A DNA stretch of 38,823 nucleotides from Clostridia bacterium (GCA_017942105.1 JAGAVE010000002.1:1-38823); one strand, 5' to 3'. Positions 9,016 through 16,272 are shown, counted from the stretch's first letter. The notes: a model not told the origin generated them from the letters alone. Numbers and translations are program-made.

Positions 9016-10494
9016 ATGAAAGCTTTGTTTGTAATGCCGTATAATTGCGACCTTATCCATGCAGTTTCTCTTCCTCTTGGTCTTATATCCATCGGCTCAT
9101 ATCTTCAGGAAAACGGATACGAGGTCAGAATCTGCGATATGTCAGTTTCCCATATTAATATTGAAAAGGTTTTTGACGAATTCAGACCCGATGTTGTCGG
9201 TATATCACTTTCGTCGGTTAAGCATATCGAAGGTGCGACTGAGGTTTCGAAAAAGCTTCATAAAAAGGGAGTTCCGATTGTATGGGGCGGAACCTTCTGC
9301 GATGTCTGTGACCCTCAGATTGTTTTTGACGGCGCAGATGCAGATTACCTCAGCTTCTGCGAAGGTGAGGCGACCTGGCTTGAAATTATGCAGACTCTCG
9401 AAAACGGAGGGGATTTAAGAAAGCTGAAGGGTATAGCATACCGCGATGATAACGGCAAGGCTGTTGTAACTGCTCAAAGAGAATTTGTTGACCTGACCAA
9501 GCTTCCTTTACTTGATTATACTCTTGTTGATGTTAAAGCATATTCTCAGTATCTTTACGGATGCAGTAATCTTGTTTATGTTTATCTCTCGAAGGGTTGT
9601 CCTTCAAAGTGTACCTTCTGTGTTAATCAGGTTACGCACAGATGCACATACAGGCGCCGTGAGCTTGAACATTTTATGAAGGAGACGGAAATACTTGTCA
9701 AGCAGTACGGTGTTGACGGACTGTACTTCTGCGATGAGCTTTGCTTTAAAAATAAAGAGCAGGTCTATGAGGTCTGCGATGCATTTGAAAAATCAGGACT
9801 TAAATTTTTCTGGGGATTCCAGACCCGTATAGGTATTCTTGGTGAGGAAGAGTTCAGACGCTGCTATGAATGCGGTTGCCGTTGGGTTGACTTCGGCATT
9901 GAAAGCGGAAGTAAAGAACAGCTCGCAATAATGAAAAAGGGTATTCCTTACGAAAAAATTGAGCCGACATTTGAAATATGCGATAAGCTCGGAATAATTT
10001 CTCTTGCTAATTTTATCGTTGGTCTTCCGGGTGAAACTGAAGAACAGCTTATGGAAACGGTTAACCTTGCAAACAGAATCAAGGCTACTCAATGCTCTTT
10101 TCTTCAGTATTGTATTTCACCCAATACAGTAATGAGCCAAAAGGCTATCGATGACGGTCTTGTTAAAAATCCCGTAAGAAAGCTTAAGGATTACAGGAAG
10201 ATTGATTTCTTCCTCTCAAGGACGGATAATCTTTCAAAAATCAGGCAGACGGAGCTTAATGTTGTTCAGTCATATTATCTTTGGAATGCTGTCTTTAAAA
10301 AAGACTACGGAAAAGATGCAAAAAGCTACGATTTGCTTTTTAAACATATGCAGACGCTATTTCACCGCCTTTCATTCCTTTCTTTTTCGAACGGCGTGAA
10401 ATGTCTGTTTGAATTCGGATACCTTGGACTGCGTTTCTTTACGGATACGCATTTTCATCCGGGGATAATTAAAAAATATAATTTGAAAAAATAA
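9016..10494 (+). CDS. Class B radical SAM protein with N-terminal cobalamin-binding-type domain
   Basis: Residues 1-130 form a Rossmann-like B12-binding-type domain, including VGISLSSV and VPIVWGG. The usual cobalamin DxHxxG loop is not evident, so B12 may bind base-off or not at all. Residues about 185-400 form the radical SAM barrel with the CxxxCxxC cluster motif at Cys195, Cys199 and Cys202 (KGCPSKCTFC). A GIESGS segment and a FIVGLPGET motif follow. Family members catalyse methylation, ring formation or other radical chemistry on lipids, peptides or tetrapyrroles. Nothing nearby identifies the substrate. AAGGAG fits the ATG at 9016 better than the GTG at 9007. The gene has its own promoter and a shared terminator. 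Confidence 0.85.
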   Translation: MKALFVMPYNCDLIHAVSLPLGLISIGSYLQENGYEVRICDMSVSHINIEKVFDEFRPDVVGISLSSVKHIEGATEVSKKLHKKGVPIVWGGTFCDVCDPQIVFDGADADYLSFCEGEATWLEIMQTLENGGDLRKLKGIAYRDDNGKAVVTAQREFVDLTKLPLLDYTLVDVKAYSQYLYGCSNLVYVYLSKGCPSKCTFCVNQVTHRCTYRRRELEHFMKETEILVKQYGVDGLYFCDELCFKNKEQVYEVCDAFEKSGLKFFWGFQTRIGILGEEEFRRCYECGCRWVDFGIESGSKEQLAIMKKGIPYEKIEPTFEICDKLGIISLANFIVGLPGETEEQLMETVNLANRIKATQCSFLQYCISPNTVMSQKAIDDGLVKNPVRKLKDYRKIDFFLSRTDNLSKIRQTELNVVQSYYLWNAVFKKDYGKDAKSYDLLFKHMQTLFHRLSFLSFSNGVKCLFEFGYLGLRFFTDTHFHPGIIKKYNLKK

Positions 10495-10495
10495 C

Positions 10496-10530
10496 ATAAC
10501 GCGGCTTTGCTTAGTGCAGAGCTGCGTTAT
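10496..10530. terminator. Bidirectional terminator between convergent genes
   Basis: A 15-bp stem with two G-U wobbles (10496-10510 with 10516-10530) has a 5-nt loop. TACTTTTT follows on the plus strand and a T-rich run on the minus strand. It touches the stop codon of the M50 gene. Confidence 0.85.
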
Positions 10531-11084
10531 TACTTTTTGTCGGCAATCCCTGTCAGAAGGTAGAGCGAAACGATGAGTAATGTAAAATTTTTCTTTGAAT
10601 AAACAGCTATTATCAGACCTGAAACAAGCATCAACGAGCAGAGTATAATGCTCAGTGTTTTTGCACTTTTACTGTCAGGGAAGAGGGCGGAAAGAATATG
10701 GCCTCCGTCGAGAGCTGAAACGGGCAAAAGATTGAAAAAAGCAAGAGCCAAGTTGATAACAGCCAAGTCGCTTTTTCCTAATATAAAAAGAACGGAAGCG
10801 GCAATCAGATTCATAGCAGGGCCTCCTGCGGCGATGAATGCTTCTTTTAAGGAGGGGACATAATCTTTGTGTGTGTATATTTTAACGCCGAAGCAGCCGA
10901 ATTGCAGAGCGGAAATTTTTCTGCCCGTCAGAAGCATTGCGAAGAGGTGCCCGAATTCATGAATGATGCAGAAAGCAAAGCAGTAGAAAGCTTGCGTTTC
11001 AGGAAACAATGTCAGCATAAGAGCGATGATTGCAACGAACCAAAATCCGATTTCAATTGAAATGTTGCAGACGGAAAACTTCAT
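10530..11084 (-). CDS. spoIVFB: M50 site-2-type intramembrane metalloprotease, SpoIVFB-like, without CBS domain
   Basis: This 184-residue membrane protein has about four to six hydrophobic segments. The zinc-binding HEFGH motif (His42, Glu43, His46) and the distal NLLPVSALDGG motif (about 118-128, aspartate Asp126) are both intact. In Bacillus, SpoIVFB cleaves pro-sigma-K in the forespore outer membrane and is held inactive by SpoIVFA. The upstream M23 gene overlaps it by 4 nt (ATGA), matching the spoIVFA-spoIVFB order. Bacillus SpoIVFB is roughly 100 residues longer because of a C-terminal CBS domain, which is absent here. It could instead be another small M50 protease, so the symbol is tentative. 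Confidence 0.75.
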   Translation of the reverse strand: MKFSVCNISIEIGFWFVAIIALMLTLFPETQAFYCFAFCIIHEFGHLFAMLLTGRKISALQFGCFGVKIYTHKDYVPSLKEAFIAAGGPAMNLIAASVLFILGKSDLAVINLALAFFNLLPVSALDGGHILSALFPDSKSAKTLSIILCSLMLVSGLIIAVYSKKNFTLLIVSLYLLTGIADKK

Positions 11085-11830
11085 ACTCTGCCATCATCTT
11101 CTTTTATATAATTAAGAGGGTCAACTGCAGAGCCGTCTGTGTGAATTTCAAAATGCAGATGAGGGCCTGTGCTCCAACCCGTACTTCCGACAAAGGCAAT
11201 GACCTCACCTGCGCGGATGACGGAGCCTTCAGTAACAAGCACCTCTGAGCAATGGCAGTATAGCGTCTGTGTACCGTCGGAATGTTCCATCAGCACGAAG
11301 TTTCCTTTTTTATCGCCGTACCCCGTGTCTTTGACAACTCCGTTGTAGGAGGCTACGATGTCCGAGCCTTCCTTAGCCGCAATGTCAACCCCTGTGTGAA
11401 GCCCGTATTTTCCGGAAATCGGGTTTGTACGGTAACCGTATCTGGAGGTGATACGGCCGTGAAGAGGAGTGACGATGTTTTTGTTCTTTTCGAGCGACGC
11501 CATAACGGCAACGGCGGAGCTTTCTTTTTCATCGTCTTCTCCGCCCTCACCGTTGAGTTCCGCTTCAGTAGTTTCTTCCTCAACGGGATTGAAAACACCC
11601 TTTGCAGACTGAAACAGCTCATCAGCACCCATATTGACGGACATAATTCTGTCGTACTCGCTTTTTAAAAAATCGAAGGTTGACGGACTGAATTTTCCTG
11701 CGAGAAAAACGAGAAGTATAAGAAAACCGCAGACAGCGGCCTGAACAAGAATTACTTTGTTGACTTTTTCGCCCGATTTCTGTTTCTTGTCTTTTTCGGG
11801 CGCTTTTTTGGATGAAACATCTTTTTCCAT
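11081..11830 (-). CDS. spoIVFA: Membrane-anchored M23/LytM protein, SpoIVFA-like
   Basis: This 249-residue protein has a charged cytoplasmic N-terminus, one transmembrane helix (about 25-45), an acidic linker and a C-terminal LytM/M23 domain (about 118-243). The zinc ligands look intact: His145 and Asp149 in HTGVD, and His224/His226 in HLH. It may therefore be an active endopeptidase, whereas a SpoIVFA need only be structural. Placement directly before an M50 protease, with overlapping ATGA, supports a SpoIVFA role as anchor and inhibitor. GAGGTG precedes the ATG. A sigma-E-like promoter lies immediately upstream. A general cell-wall peptidase is the alternative. Confidence 0.75.
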   Translation of the reverse strand: MEKDVSSKKAPEKDKKQKSGEKVNKVILVQAAVCGFLILLVFLAGKFSPSTFDFLKSEYDRIMSVNMGADELFQSAKGVFNPVEEETTEAELNGEGGEDDEKESSAVAVMASLEKNKNIVTPLHGRITSRYGYRTNPISGKYGLHTGVDIAAKEGSDIVASYNGVVKDTGYGDKKGNFVLMEHSDGTQTLYCHCSEVLVTEGSVIRAGEVIAFVGSTGWSTGPHLHFEIHTDGSAVDPLNYIKEDDGRV

Positions 11831-11847
11831 AACATCACCTCAAGGAA

Positions 11848-11876
11848 ATATTATGAAAAAATGAAAATAAATATGC
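11848..11876 (-). promoter_or_regulatory. Candidate sporulation sigma-E promoter
   Basis: On the minus strand GCATATT (11870-11876) and CATAATAT (11848-11855) are 14 bp apart. They resemble the sigma-E consensus (about GTCATATT and CATACAAT). The site fits a mother-cell SpoIVFAB operon, though the leader would be only about 11 nt. Confidence 0.45.
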
Positions 11877-11893
11877 AACGAAGCACAAAAGCA

Positions 11894-11921
11894 AAAACTG
11901 CGGCGGAAGTGCCACAGTTTT
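11894..11921 (-). terminator. Terminator of the lipoprotein gene
   Basis: AAAACTGTGG and CCGCAGTTTT (minus strand) form a 10-bp stem with one wobble. TTGCTTTTG follows. It lies about 20 nt after the lipoprotein stop codon. Confidence 0.65.
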
Positions 11922-11942
11922 CGTTGTTTAAATTAAGATAGT

Positions 11943-12653
11943 TTAAAAGAATATGTCTAATATGTTATGTCCGTCAACATAATATGTCATAACTCTATCA
12001 AGCTCTTCAGAATACTCTTCTTTAGAGATTTCATTTCCGTTGGGATCTTTATAGATGCTGGTATCAGTGTAGAGATCATCGATTCCGGTGCTTTCTTCAT
12101 AATATCCTGAGCAAAGTGTGGTTTTATGTGTATCTTCATCCAGATTTCCTTCGTACCTGACAAGCGTTTTTCCGTTGTTATCCCACTGAGTGTCGCTTGC
12201 AAAGGAGGAATCAGTATAAACAATATTACAGCCTGCAAAAGAATCGAGAGTGAAATCAGGACTTATGTAGTATGCATATACATCTACAATGCGATTATTA
12301 TCTTCATAAGTTAATCCGACTTCAAAATTGTTATCACCGTAGTCTTCAACATAACCCGTGGCTTTGCCGTAAATATGATATTCATCGAGATTTATTGATG
12401 AAGGTAAGGCTACCGTAATTTCTTTTTCTTCGCCGTTTTCAAGCTCAGCAACTACAATCAATGAGTTTGGTTTGTTTTTATCTTCAGACGGGTTGGCAGA
12501 AGAAGGTTTATCGTCAGCGTTAATCAGACTTGTTGCTGAGTTTTTGGTTGTGCTGTTTTTGCTTTCGGATGAATTCTCTCTTTTATCGCCGCAGGCAGTA
12601 AAAGTAGAAAGCAGAAAAATTGCCGTGAGAAATAAAGATATGTATTGTTTCAT
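11943..12653 (-). CDS. Predicted lipoprotein of unknown function
   Basis: The 236-residue product has a short charged N-terminus, a hydrophobic stretch and the lipobox STFTAC with Cys21 as the lipidated residue. A Ser/Thr/Asn-rich linker (about 25-65) follows. The mature part is acidic, rich in Asp, Glu, Tyr and Asn, and has no family I recognise. It probably sits on the outer face of the membrane. AAGGAG is 8 nt before the ATG at 12653; an in-frame GTG at 12662 is less likely. It diverges from an XRE regulator across a large palindrome that overlaps its promoter, so it is probably that regulator's target. Confidence 0.8.
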   Translation of the reverse strand: MKQYISLFLTAIFLLSTFTACGDKRENSSESKNSTTKNSATSLINADDKPSSANPSEDKNKPNSLIVVAELENGEEKEITVALPSSINLDEYHIYGKATGYVEDYGDNNFEVGLTYEDNNRIVDVYAYYISPDFTLDSFAGCNIVYTDSSFASDTQWDNNGKTLVRYEGNLDEDTHKTTLCSGYYEESTGIDDLYTDTSIYKDPNGNEISKEEYSEELDRVMTYYVDGHNILDIFF

Positions 12654-12680
12654 TGATAACACTCCTTGATGTTTTTTACA

Positions 12681-12709
12681 ATTATGCCATAAATCCTGCC
12701 AAAAGTCAA
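12681..12709 (-). promoter_or_regulatory. Lipoprotein promoter inside the palindrome
   Basis: On the minus strand TTGACT (12704-12709) and CATAAT (12681-12686) are exactly 17 bp apart. The -35 occupies the palindrome centre and the -10 its outer arm, so bound regulator should block RNA polymerase. Confidence 0.65.
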
Positions 12710-12730
12710 TGGCAGAATTTATGGCATAAT
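12681..12730. promoter_or_regulatory. 50-bp operator-like palindrome between divergent genes
   Basis: Two 21-bp arms (12681-12701 and 12710-12730) are inverted repeats with one mismatch around an 8-nt centre. Each outer part contains the odd palindrome TTATGCCATAA or its complement. TGCCA/TGGCA occurs four times at regular spacing. This is the expected form of an operator bound by two dimers of the neighbouring XRE protein. Confidence 0.75.
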
Positions 12731-12735
12731 ATAAT
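12730..12735 (+). promoter_or_regulatory. -10 element of the XRE gene
   Basis: TATAAT touches the outer end of the palindrome. The -35 would fall at the palindrome centre (TCAATG, weak). Transcription would begin about 10 nt before the start codon, so the leader is very short. Confidence 0.5.
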
Positions 12736-12751
12736 ATTTTCGGTGATGAGA

Positions 12752-12970
12752 ATGATTTATAAAAGAATCCGTGATTTGCGTGAAGATAAGGATTGGACGC
12801 AACAGAAAATTGCTGATATGCTTTTTATTAATCGCAGAACTTATGCTGCTTATGAAAACGGTGTGAATTCAATGACACCGGAAACTCTTATAAAAATTGC
12901 CAGAATTCATAATGTCAGTGTCGATTACATTCTTGAATTAACTGATAATCCCCAACCGTATAAAAAATAA
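12752..12970 (+). CDS. XRE-family helix-turn-helix regulator
   Basis: The 72-residue protein is essentially one Cro/CI-type DNA-binding domain. The recognition region reads WTQQKIADMLFINRRTYAAYENG and the following helices contain IARIHNVSVDYILELTD, the standard end of the XRE fold. There is no effector domain, so signal sensing must be external or dose-dependent. An alternative ATG at 12746 would add two residues; neither start has a strong ribosome site. It probably represses itself and the divergent lipoprotein through the palindrome. No toxin partner lies next to it. Confidence 0.88.
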   Translation: MIYKRIRDLREDKDWTQQKIADMLFINRRTYAAYENGVNSMTPETLIKIARIHNVSVDYILELTDNPQPYKK

Positions 12971-12998
12971 CAAGACTTGCAAGGGCGAGTCTTGTTAT
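12967..12998. terminator. Bidirectional terminator between XRE gene and tsaD
   Basis: A 14-bp stem with one wobble (12967-12980 with 12985-12998) and loop AAGG is followed by TTTTTG on the plus strand and TTTTTTA on the minus strand. It serves both convergent genes. Confidence 0.87.
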
Positions 12999-13010
12999 TT
13001 TTGTTATGTA

Positions 13011-14021
13011 TCAAGTTTTTTCAATGCTCAGACTTGCGCAAGCGTTGAGCGAGAGGTCTGCCGTGTTACCGTTTAAAAATTCGTAGTAACCCTGAGCGCC
13101 GACCATTGCGGCATTGTCTCCGCAATATTTCAGCTCGGGTGCGTAAAGCTCCCATCCGTGTTTTTCACAAAGAGCCGTCATTTCTCTTCTGAGAACGGAG
13201 TTTGCCGAAACACCGCCTGCAAGAACGATTTTTTCGTAACCGAGTGCAACGGCTGCTTTTTCCGTGTTTTCAGTCAGGCAATCAACAACAGCTTTTATGT
13301 AAGAAGCACCGAGGTCGGGCACATTGATTTCTTCGCCCTTTTGCTTTGCGATGTTGATTGTATTAAGCACAGCAGTCTTAAGTCCCGAAAAGCTGAAATC
13401 GTAGGGTGCGCCGTCAACACGCGGATGAGGCATTTTATAGGCAGAACTGTTGCCGTCCTTTGCAACTCTGTCAAGGTTAAGTCCGCCGGGGTAGGGCAGT
13501 CCCATTGCACGCGCCGCTTTATCCATCGCTTCACCTGCGGCATCATCGTGAGTGTAGCCGATAACCCTGAAGTCTGTATAGTCTTTTACCTCAACAAGGT
13601 GGCTGTGTCCGCCCGAAACAACAAGGCAGAGAAACGGAGGTTTAAGCTCGGGATGAGTTATGTAGTTTGATGCGATATGCGAGCGCAGATGATGAACGGG
13701 GACAAGTGGAAGACCCGATGCCATCGAAATTCCCTTGGCGTAGTTAACGCCGACGAGCAGTGCTCCGATAAGCCCGGGGGCGTGAGTAACGGCAACGGCA
13801 TCAATATCCTTGAGAGTACAGCCTGCATCCTCAAGAGCTGATTTAACGACTCCCGATATTGCTTCAACATGCCTTCTCGATGCGATTTCGGGAACAACTC
13901 CGCCGTAAATTTTATGCTCTTCAACCTGCGAAGCAACGATGCTTGAAAGCACCTTTCTGCCGTCTTCAACAACGGCCGCCGCTGTTTCGTCGCAGGATGA
14001 TTCAATAGATAATATCTTCAT
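13011..14021 (-). CDS. tsaD: tRNA N6-threonylcarbamoyladenosine transferase TsaD
   Basis: TsaD transfers the threonylcarbamoyl group to A37 of ANN-decoding tRNAs, working with TsaB and TsaE. The 336-residue ASKHA-fold protein shows SIESSCDETAAAVV at the N-terminus, the metal-binding HHLRSH pair, VSGGHSHLV, GEAMDKAARAMGL with PYPGG, the FSFSGLKTAV segment and LAGGVSANSVLR. GAGGTG fits the ATG at 14021; an upstream GTG at 14030 is less likely. It follows the YwlE-RimI fusion gene by 5 nt, so they form one operon. In many bacteria tsaB and rimI sit next to tsaD; tsaB and tsaE are not visible here. Confidence 0.97.
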   Translation of the reverse strand: MKILSIESSCDETAAAVVEDGRKVLSSIVASQVEEHKIYGGVVPEIASRRHVEAISGVVKSALEDAGCTLKDIDAVAVTHAPGLIGALLVGVNYAKGISMASGLPLVPVHHLRSHIASNYITHPELKPPFLCLVVSGGHSHLVEVKDYTDFRVIGYTHDDAAGEAMDKAARAMGLPYPGGLNLDRVAKDGNSSAYKMPHPRVDGAPYDFSFSGLKTAVLNTINIAKQKGEEINVPDLGASYIKAVVDCLTENTEKAAVALGYEKIVLAGGVSANSVLRREMTALCEKHGWELYAPELKYCGDNAAMVGAQGYYEFLNGNTADLSLNACASLSIEKT

Positions 14022-14026
14022 TGAGT

Positions 14027-14884
14027 TCACCTCAGGTATCTGGTCATAATATAAGCGTCTTCGGTCGGGTTGGAATAGAAATTCTTGCGCTGACCTACGA
14101 TATTATAACCCTGTTTTTTGTAAAGTTCAATAGCAGGAATGTTACTTATCCTGACTTCAAGAGAAATAAATTCACAATTTCTTTTTTTTGCGCCGTGTGT
14201 TGCGGCGTCGATAAGCGTCTCGCCGATGCCGAGGCGTCTGTATTCGGGGAAGACTGCAACATTTGTTATATATGCTTCTCCGCAGATTTCGTGTATTCCG
14301 ATATAACCGAGGATTTTACCGTCAGAAATTGCTGTAAGAAAATGTGCTGTTTCGTTAGAAAGCTCGGCGCGCAGACCGTTTTCACTCCAGGGAACGGAAA
14401 AAGAGATTTTCTCAAGCTCGGCAATTTCTTTTATATGTTCTTCCTTCATAGGCTCAATATCCATCGTGATACTGTCAAGAAATTTTTCAAGAAAAGCTTC
14501 GATTTTATCTGCGCAGTTGCGATAGATTTCCGTATCACCGCCGAAAGGATCGGGGATTCCGCCCTCGGGAACAAGTATCCTGAAGGAAGGATTGACTCTC
14601 ATAACTGCATTTTTGTGATTCTCGGTCATACAGACCATAATATCTGTTTCGTCGAGTATATATTGATTAAAAACCGTCGCGCGGTGATGCGTGAGGTCGG
14701 CTCCTCTTTCGGCGCAGACCTCGACAGCCTGAGGGGATGCCTCGTCACCCGTGTAAGCGGCAAGTCCGCAACTTCTGCAGGTGATATCAGTAATACCTCT
14801 TTCGCTGAGAATCTTTTTAAAAAGACCCTCAGCCATTGCACTTCGGCATGTGTTGCCCGTGCAGACGAATGTTATATTAAGCAT
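14027..14884 (-). CDS. Fusion of YwlE-type protein-arginine phosphatase with RimI N-acetyltransferase
   Basis: Residues 1-138 are a low-molecular-weight phosphatase domain with the P-loop CTGNTCRS (Cys8, Arg14) and the general-acid loop IPDPFGG (Asp112). Thr12 in the P-loop matches the residue known in YwlE for phosphoarginine specificity, and DPFGGDTEIY closely resembles YwlE. Residues about 140-285 are a GNAT domain with the acetyl-CoA loop RRLGIG (about 216-221) and the RimI-like C-terminus NFYSNPTEDAYIM. RimI acetylates the N-terminus of ribosomal protein S18. There is no stop or start signal between the domains. GGAG precedes the ATG at 14884. An ATG-less N-terminal extension is rejected. 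The fusion is seen directly; the arginine specificity is inferred. Confidence 0.9.
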   Translation of the reverse strand: MLNITFVCTGNTCRSAMAEGLFKKILSERGITDITCRSCGLAAYTGDEASPQAVEVCAERGADLTHHRATVFNQYILDETDIMVCMTENHKNAVMRVNPSFRILVPEGGIPDPFGGDTEIYRNCADKIEAFLEKFLDSITMDIEPMKEEHIKEIAELEKISFSVPWSENGLRAELSNETAHFLTAISDGKILGYIGIHEICGEAYITNVAVFPEYRRLGIGETLIDAATHGAKKRNCEFISLEVRISNIPAIELYKKQGYNIVGQRKNFYSNPTEDAYIMTRYLR

Positions 14885-14915
14885 AGCCGTCACTCCAAAG
14901 AAAATTAACACACAT

Positions 14916-14924
14916 ATTATAACA
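14916..14924 (-). promoter_or_regulatory. Extended -10 promoter of the ywlE-rimI/tsaD operon
   Basis: On the minus strand TGTTATAAT matches TGnTATAAT, about 30 nt before the start codon. No clear -35 is present. Confidence 0.5.
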
Positions 14925-14967
14925 TATTCCGTATGATTTTGCTACGGTTATAAGGTTTATTTTTGTA

Positions 14968-14996
14968 TTGATATTTTGAAAATATTATGTTAAACT
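14968..14996 (+). promoter_or_regulatory. Promoter of leader RNA copy 1
   Basis: TTGATA (14968-14973) and TAAACT (14991-14996) are 17 bp apart, with TG one base upstream of the -10. Predicted initiation falls at about 15002, exactly where helix P1 begins. Confidence 0.55.
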
Positions 14997-15001
14997 AAAG
15001 T

Positions 15002-15170
15002 TGCGACATAAACTCAATATTATTCCTCGAAAGGAAAAGTTTGTATTTTTATCAATAGGTAAAAATGCAGGCTCTTTTTCGCATACTTTTCCTTGACGAG
15101 AGTTGTGAGTTTGTGTCGCAGCAAATGGGGCTATGTGTTTTTTGTGCGTAGCTTCGGCTGCGCACTTTTT
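15002..15170 (+). ncRNA. Structured leader RNA, copy 1, with switchable terminator
   Basis: Nested helices are visible. P1 pairs 15002-15016 with 15106-15120 (15 bp, one wobble). P2 pairs 15031-15040 with 15085-15094 (10 bp, perfect). P3 pairs 15043-15051 with 15060-15068. The core at 15058-15080 is nearly identical to copy 2 at 36500-36522 (20 of 23 positions). A terminator hairpin (15144-15152 with 15157-15165, loop TTCG, then five T) precedes the ribosome site. An alternative helix pairs 15130-15138 with 15144-15152, using the terminator's own 5' arm. This is riboswitch-like architecture. I do not recognise a known class. Confidence 0.72.
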
Positions 15171-15188
15171 AATTCAGGAGGAAATTTT

Positions 15189-16175
15189 ATGAAAAGCAGA
15201 ATGTTCAGATCGATTTTTGCAATGCTCCTTACGATCTCTCTTGTAATAAGCTTCTCAGCTTGTTCGGACAAGGGAAATGATGAAAGCGTTGCAAAAGAAA
15301 AACAAGAGGAGACAACTACATACGACGAAAGCGGATTGGTTCCGTCTGCCAAACCCGATAACGAGGTTGAAAAAATGGGACTGAATGTCAGCGCTGAAGG
15401 CGGAGTTGAAATTTCTGCAAACACAAAGTATTTTACAACAAACCTGAAGTTCGCAGATTTTGCAGGAGAAAGCGATTCGAAATTCAGAGCTTATGCAGGA
15501 AACCAGAATAATCTTCCCGAGCTTCTTTGCCCCGTGTCATCAAATATGTATGTTGCAAAAAGCCTCCCGGTTTTTTATGCAGGTTCAATTGACGATGCAG
15601 GTCATATCAACGCAGCCAAGATAGACAGTGATGTTGAAAGCTATTATGTTGCTTTTGATGTGTTTGTTAAGGCTGATCAGGCTCAGAAGGTTTACTGGGG
15701 AGAGACGACTGTTACTTGCGAGGACAATCCGGAAGCGCTTACAGCAATGCGTGTTGCTCTTGTAAACTGCGGAACGGTTGCCGAAAACTCAAAAGCAGAT
15801 GAAATTCTTTCGGTAAAACCGGAGAATGCTCTTCAAAACCGTGTTGTTATGTATGAGCCGAAATCAACTGAGCATACAGAAAGTTCAGGCTATGAGGACG
15901 GTGCAACGGTTCCGGATCTATACATTTCCTCTCCTTTTTCAAAGCGTACACCGACAGGTAACGGTAAGAACATTATTCAGGAAGCTCAGTATGCAGGTGC
16001 CGCGTTCGGTACCCTCGCAACTGATGCAAATAAGAGTGAAAACGCTTACTTTAATGCTGGGGTAGGTATTAACCGTGTCCGCGTATACATCTGGATGGAA
16101 GGCAACGATGTTGATTGTGCAAATGCTTTGGCAGGAGCAACACTGGATATTAATCTTGCTTTTAATGCTGTTTGA
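15189..16175 (+). CDS. Predicted lipoprotein of unknown function under leader RNA copy 1
   Basis: The 328-residue product has a basic N-terminus, a hydrophobic helix and the lipobox VISFSAC with Cys25 as the lipid site. An acidic low-complexity linker follows, then a beta-rich domain with no family I can name. The C-terminal part contains VRVYIWMEGNDVDCANAL followed by DINLAF. GGAGG lies 7 nt before the ATG at 15189; longer in-frame starts upstream would translate through the leader hairpin and are rejected. A strong terminator follows. Control is probably by transcription attenuation in the leader. Its only shared feature with the zinc-ribbon gene at 36620 is that leader, so both may answer the same signal. 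Confidence 0.82.
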   Translation: MKSRMFRSIFAMLLTISLVISFSACSDKGNDESVAKEKQEETTTYDESGLVPSAKPDNEVEKMGLNVSAEGGVEISANTKYFTTNLKFADFAGESDSKFRAYAGNQNNLPELLCPVSSNMYVAKSLPVFYAGSIDDAGHINAAKIDSDVESYYVAFDVFVKADQAQKVYWGETTVTCEDNPEALTAMRVALVNCGTVAENSKADEILSVKPENALQNRVVMYEPKSTEHTESSGYEDGATVPDLYISSPFSKRTPTGNGKNIIQEAQYAGAAFGTLATDANKSENAYFNAGVGINRVRVYIWMEGNDVDCANALAGATLDINLAFNAV

Positions 16176-16199
16176 TGAATTGAAATACAATATTTTAAC

Positions 16200-16229
16200 A
16201 AAAGCCGCGACGCAATGTTGCGGCTTTTT
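16200..16229 (+). terminator. Terminator of the lipoprotein gene
   Basis: AAAAGCCGC (16200-16208) pairs with GCGGCTTTT (16220-16228) and a T run follows, 25 nt after the stop codon. Confidence 0.82.
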
Positions 16230-16243
16230 GATGCCGTTTGTTC

Positions 16244-16272
16244 TTGCATTTTTTTGGTCTGTGTATTAGAAT
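16244..16272 (+). promoter_or_regulatory. Promoter of the beta-helix protein gene
   Basis: TTGCAT (16244-16249) and TAGAAT (16267-16272) are separated by 17 bp. The gene starts 51 nt further on. Confidence 0.5.

Noticed and set aside
14021..14908. Long plus-strand open frame of 295 codons opposite the phosphatase-RimI gene
   Set aside because: Its translation has no recognisable domain, whereas the minus strand encodes two clear enzyme domains. It is a shadow of codon bias.
15002..15120. Leader element as a miniature transposon
   Set aside because: The ends are complementary, but there is no target duplication, and helices covary between copies beside a terminator. RNA function explains it better.
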